Shown: in pieces, positions 6,512 to 8,773 of the stretch | Layout of the letters: each line of letters opens with the position of its first letter | Numbering within the stretch: position 1 is the stretch's first letter | NCBI GenBank assembly: GCA_024644125.1 | Contig: JAHELQ010000198.1 | Location: 1 to 8,773, forward strand | Origin: Candidatus Aminicenantota bacterium | GTDB taxonomy: Bacteria; Acidobacteriota; Aminicenantia; UBA2199 | Direction of reading: 5' to 3' | DNA: 8,773 nucleotides | Made by a program: the position numbers and the translations under genes | The notes under the pieces: generated by a model | Databases searched by the model: none | What the model was told of the DNA's origin: nothing | Seen by the model: the letters and a program-made list of their open reading frames with translations, nothing else

Positions 6512-6706
6512 ATGGGAAAAGGCATTTCACATAGTTTTGAAGATGAAACACCCGACGCTAAAGCGCTATGGTTTCAATCCCTACCACTCGAAGAACGCAT
6601 GGATATGTTATGCATGTTCACCGATATGATCATCGAGGCCAATCCCCAAATCGCGGAGCACCGTATATTGCAATTGAAGGCTTTTGAAATTATCCCAACC
6701 GGATGA
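6512..6706 (+). CDS. Small hypothetical protein (64 aa), helical
   Basis: A 64-residue protein from an ATG 5 nt after GGAG (6503-6506), with a good promoter upstream. It has no signal peptide, membrane segment or cysteine pair of note. The core, ALWFQSLPLEERMDMLCMFT followed by DMIIEANPQIAE, reads as two amphipathic helices. Short proteins with a similar WFxSLxLEERMxxLCxFTDxIxxxNPxI pattern are, from memory, widespread in uncultured bacteria and sometimes sit next to nucleotidyltransferase or toxin-antitoxin-like genes; none is seen here. I do not assign a function. It stands alone, divergent from the flavodoxin gene and convergent with the CstA-family gene, whose stop is 31 nt away. Confidence 0.75.
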   Translation: MGKGISHSFEDETPDAKALWFQSLPLEERMDMLCMFTDMIIEANPQIAEHRILQLKAFEIIPTG

Positions 6707-6737
6707 ACCTTAATAAAAAGCTTTTTTAATAATTATT

Positions 6738-8384
6738 TTAATCCCCACCGGCAACCGGTTGGGCTGTGGAACGGGTATTCAGGAATTTCAGGCCTTCCAG
6801 AATCATGGATAGGGCTAAAATGATCAATACAACGGAGAGAATGCCCAACATCCAATTGGGTTGGTCCGCCAGTAAATATTTCTTCGCCAATAACACCAAC
6901 GCGGTGATGGTGGTGATCAACATGAAGACCGTAGCCCAGACTGTGTAGACAATGGGTTTACCTTTGGAGTAGAGATAAGCGGTGACAATGATCAACACCA
7001 GCGCCGCCACCAATTGATTGGCGGAACCGAACACCGGCCATACCGCTTTCCACTCGCCGGAAATTCCCAGCCAGAAGGCCGGGATAATCGGCAGCAACGT
7101 TACCGCGAACTTGTTGTTCCTCACTTTTGGCAGCGATTCGCCGAACATTTCGACGGTCAGGAATCGCCCCAACCGGACCGACGTATCGAGAGTCGTCATG
7201 ATGAAGATGTTGATGATCGTCGCTCCGATCAAGGCTCCCAATTTGGATCCGAAAATAAACGCCGTCAATTTTCCAAATCCCTGCCCGTAAACATTCAATG
7301 GAGTGGAGGCGCCCAACAAGTCGTGCAAACCTCCGACTCCAGTCCATGCCAATGCTCCGCCGGCAATGATAACTGAGATGATACCGATCACAGTCTCCGC
7401 CAGCATGCCTCCGAACGCCACCGGCAACGCGTCTTTTTCTTTTCTCAATTGTTTGGATGTGGTACCGCTGGCTACAATACTATGAAAACCGGATACCGCG
7501 CCGCATGCGATAATGATGAATAAAAACGGCATCATCGGCCCCTGTTTGTCATGGACAAACGTAGTAAACGCGGGCGCGTTCATCGGCGGATGAATGATAA
7601 AAATTCCAGCCAACGCCAACACCACGCCGATAATCAGTACCCAACTGGAAATATAATCTCGAGGTTGCAACAATATCCAGACCGGCGTAACCGACGCCGC
7701 GAACGCGTACATCATCAGCATCGCGAACCAAAACCCATAATTTGGAAACGTCACCGGCAGGGCGAATCCCAGCCAGATCAATCCAGCCAACCCAACTATC
7801 GCAAATATCGTCAATACTGGAAGCGGTAGCGCCTGTCTCTTTTGCATCACTCCAAAACCGATTGCCAGCGGAATCAATAAAAAAGTAGGTAGGACAATCT
7901 CCGGCATCGTCACCATGATACGGGCTGCGAATGCCGCGAAGACCGCGATAACCAATACCAATGCCAATAAGACAAACAAGAGAAATAAAAAACGCGCCCT
8001 ACGGCTGACATATTCATCCGCCGCATCGGGAATCGATGCTCCTTTGCGTTTGACCGAAATCATGAGGGACAGGTAATCATGAACAGCCCCGATAAACACG
8101 CCGCCGATCAATAACCACAACACCGCCGGCCCCCAACCGAACGCCGCCACCGCGATAATCGGTCCCACGATCGGCCCCGCGCCTGCGATGGACGAAAAAT
8201 GGTGCCCAAAAAGCACCAACTTCGGCGCCGGCGAATAATCCACTCCATCATTGATCGCGTTGGCCGGAGTCGCCTCCCGGTCAAGCGGCGCCATCAATCT
8301 ATCTTGAATCCTTTTCTTTCCATACCAATAATAAGCGACAGCTACCCAGACAATCGAAAACACTAGAATGATAACACTATTCAT
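6738..8384 (-). CDS. cstA: CstA-family carbon starvation protein (inner-membrane carrier)
   Basis: A 548-residue, very hydrophobic protein with about 14-16 membrane segments beginning at residue 3. CstA signatures are clear: FGHHFSSIAGAGPIVGP (59-75), VHDYLSLMISVKRKGASIPD (101-120), CGAVSGFHSIVASGTTSKQL (294-313), TTLDTSVRLGRFL (397-409) and VWPVFGSANQLVAALVL (448-464). Studied members take up pyruvate (BtsT, CstA) or affect peptide use under carbon limitation. The substrate here is not shown by sequence. At 548 residues it belongs to the short members and lacks the extension of the ~700-residue E. coli proteins. The start follows AGGAG (8395-8391) by 6 nt. The gene appears to be a single transcription unit with its own promoter. 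Confidence 0.95.
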   Translation of the reverse strand: MNSVIILVFSIVWVAVAYYWYGKKRIQDRLMAPLDREATPANAINDGVDYSPAPKLVLFGHHFSSIAGAGPIVGPIIAVAAFGWGPAVLWLLIGGVFIGAVHDYLSLMISVKRKGASIPDAADEYVSRRARFLFLLFVLLALVLVIAVFAAFAARIMVTMPEIVLPTFLLIPLAIGFGVMQKRQALPLPVLTIFAIVGLAGLIWLGFALPVTFPNYGFWFAMLMMYAFAASVTPVWILLQPRDYISSWVLIIGVVLALAGIFIIHPPMNAPAFTTFVHDKQGPMMPFLFIIIACGAVSGFHSIVASGTTSKQLRKEKDALPVAFGGMLAETVIGIISVIIAGGALAWTGVGGLHDLLGASTPLNVYGQGFGKLTAFIFGSKLGALIGATIINIFIMTTLDTSVRLGRFLTVEMFGESLPKVRNNKFAVTLLPIIPAFWLGISGEWKAVWPVFGSANQLVAALVLIIVTAYLYSKGKPIVYTVWATVFMLITTITALVLLAKKYLLADQPNWMLGILSVVLIILALSMILEGLKFLNTRSTAQPVAGGD

Positions 8385-8404
8385 GAATTACTCCTGAAGA
8401 CTAT

Positions 8405-8433
8405 ACTTTAGCCCCATCAAACAAAAAAATCAA
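8405..8433 (-). promoter_or_regulatory. Candidate promoter for cstA
   Basis: On the minus strand TTGATT (8433-8428) and TAAAGT (8410-8405) are separated by exactly 17 nt, each a 4/6 match to the sigma70 boxes. The RBS begins about 10 nt further down, so the leader would be short. I see no clear catabolite-control site. Confidence 0.4.
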
Positions 8434-8773
8434 GACCACTCTCCAGAATCCCCCACTTAATTTTTTTTCCAACCTCTGCTACTTACTGTCTTTTCTCCTC
8501 CTATTTTGCCTTGAGCAGGCCACTAACTCCAATTGAAGCAAAACGATCGGGTGTTATAAAAGTTGTTGAACAACTTTACAAAGTATAATAAGGCTTAAGA
8601 GAAAATAATACCTTAAGTTAGTACCATTCGTACCTGTCCCCATCACCTCTCCTCCCCATTCCCGAAGATCCGTTCGAATTCTGCGCCGCCCCGGTGAGAT
8701 GCGCGATTTTTCGTTGAACGGCAATATGGGAACCTGGCGTGCATCCGCCCGGTAAACCGCGGATGGCGGGATC
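8434..8773. other. Intergenic region with no convincing gene; GC-rich right edge
   Basis: The first ~200 nt are AT-rich and carry many short stops in all frames, a 19-bp palindrome and a repeated GTACC (8621-8625 and 8630-8634). From about 8636 the sequence turns GC-rich. On the minus strand frames are open from the right edge to a TGA at 8645-8643 (42 codons, ending ERIFGNGEER) and to a TAA at 8620-8618 (51 codons). Either could be the tail of a gene off the window, but neither shows a motif I recognise. The minus-strand string GGGGACAGGTACGAATGG resembles sequence I associate with flanks of transposase genes in uncultured bacteria; this is only an impression. Confidence 0.3.
8559..8577. repeat. 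19-bp perfect palindrome
   Basis: AAAGTTGTT (8559-8567) and AACAACTTT (8569-8577) are exact inverted copies around one central G. It lies about 150 nt upstream of the cstA promoter. A TATAAT at 8584-8589 on the + strand is close by. It could be a binding site for a dimeric regulator. As RNA on the minus strand, a 7-bp stem with a 5-nt loop followed by TTAT would act like a weak terminator for a gene entering from the right. Confidence 0.5.

Noticed and set aside
6711..6735. AT-rich inverted sequence around AAAAAGCTTTTT between the 64-aa gene and cstA
   Set aside because: The palindrome has no loop room and no GC stem, so I do not call a terminator, though the convergent gap must end both transcripts somehow.
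8554..8643. 29-codon minus-strand ORF starting MGTGTNGTN with AGGAG before it
   Set aside because: The start lies in the GTACC-repeat string and the end in the palindrome; the peptide has no known features, so chance is more likely.
8698..8754. 18-codon + strand ORF (MRDFSLNGN...) at the right edge
   Set aside because: It has no clear RBS or neighbour; too short to support.
1..8773. CRISPR arrays, tRNA, rRNA or insertion-sequence genes
   Set aside because: I found no regular spaced repeats, no tRNA-like cloverleaf and no transposase frame in the window.

Overview
The window looks like a chromosomal piece of a Gram-negative, probably uncultured bacterium. It carries a large outer-membrane beta-barrel protein of the DUF5916 type, a CstA-family inner-membrane carrier, a HemG-like flavodoxin and the end of a PKS/NRPS megasynthase. 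DUF5916 proteins together with hybrid PKS/NRPS genes suggest lineages such as the Bacteroidota/FCB group or Acidobacteriota/Aminicenantes. That placement is inference, because there is no rRNA or marker gene to settle it.

Left part (2-2575, + strand): the 3' end of a hybrid PKS-NRPS gene, cut by the left edge. It encodes the end of a ketoreductase (KR) region, a carrier protein and a condensation (C) domain that ends the polypeptide. The KR has lost its catalytic tyrosine. A 207-nt gap with a TATAAT box and a possible 8-codon leader ORF leads to a 758-aa secreted CBM9-like/DUF5916 outer-membrane protein (2783-5059, + strand).

Middle part (5060-6511): three genes run on the minus strand. In order of transcription they are a HemG-like flavodoxin-domain protein (6367-5891), an NTF2/SnoaL-like protein (5830-5366) and a 53-codon ORF (5268-5107). 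The short ORF starts at GTG behind a perfect AAGGAG. It reads as a class I lanthipeptide-type RiPP precursor: a Lys-rich leader with KLSLRKSTISSLS, an AG near the expected processing point, and a 23-residue core rich in Ser, Thr and Cys. GC-rich hairpins lie on both sides of it. No modification enzyme, protease or exporter for it is in the window.

Right part (6512-8773): a 64-aa conserved-looking small protein on the + strand, divergent from the flavodoxin gene with well-formed promoters for both. It converges with a 548-aa CstA-family carrier on the minus strand (8384-6738). The last ~340 nt hold no convincing gene. They show a 19-bp palindrome and then an abrupt change to GC-rich sequence that may be the end of another gene or element beyond the right edge.

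The most notable points are the short RiPP-precursor-like gene, the KR with Tyr replaced by Ala, and the terminal C domain with no downstream NRPS partner. Nothing in the sequence shows that the megasynthase and the peptide belong to one pathway; their closeness (about 2.5 kb) may be coincidence.
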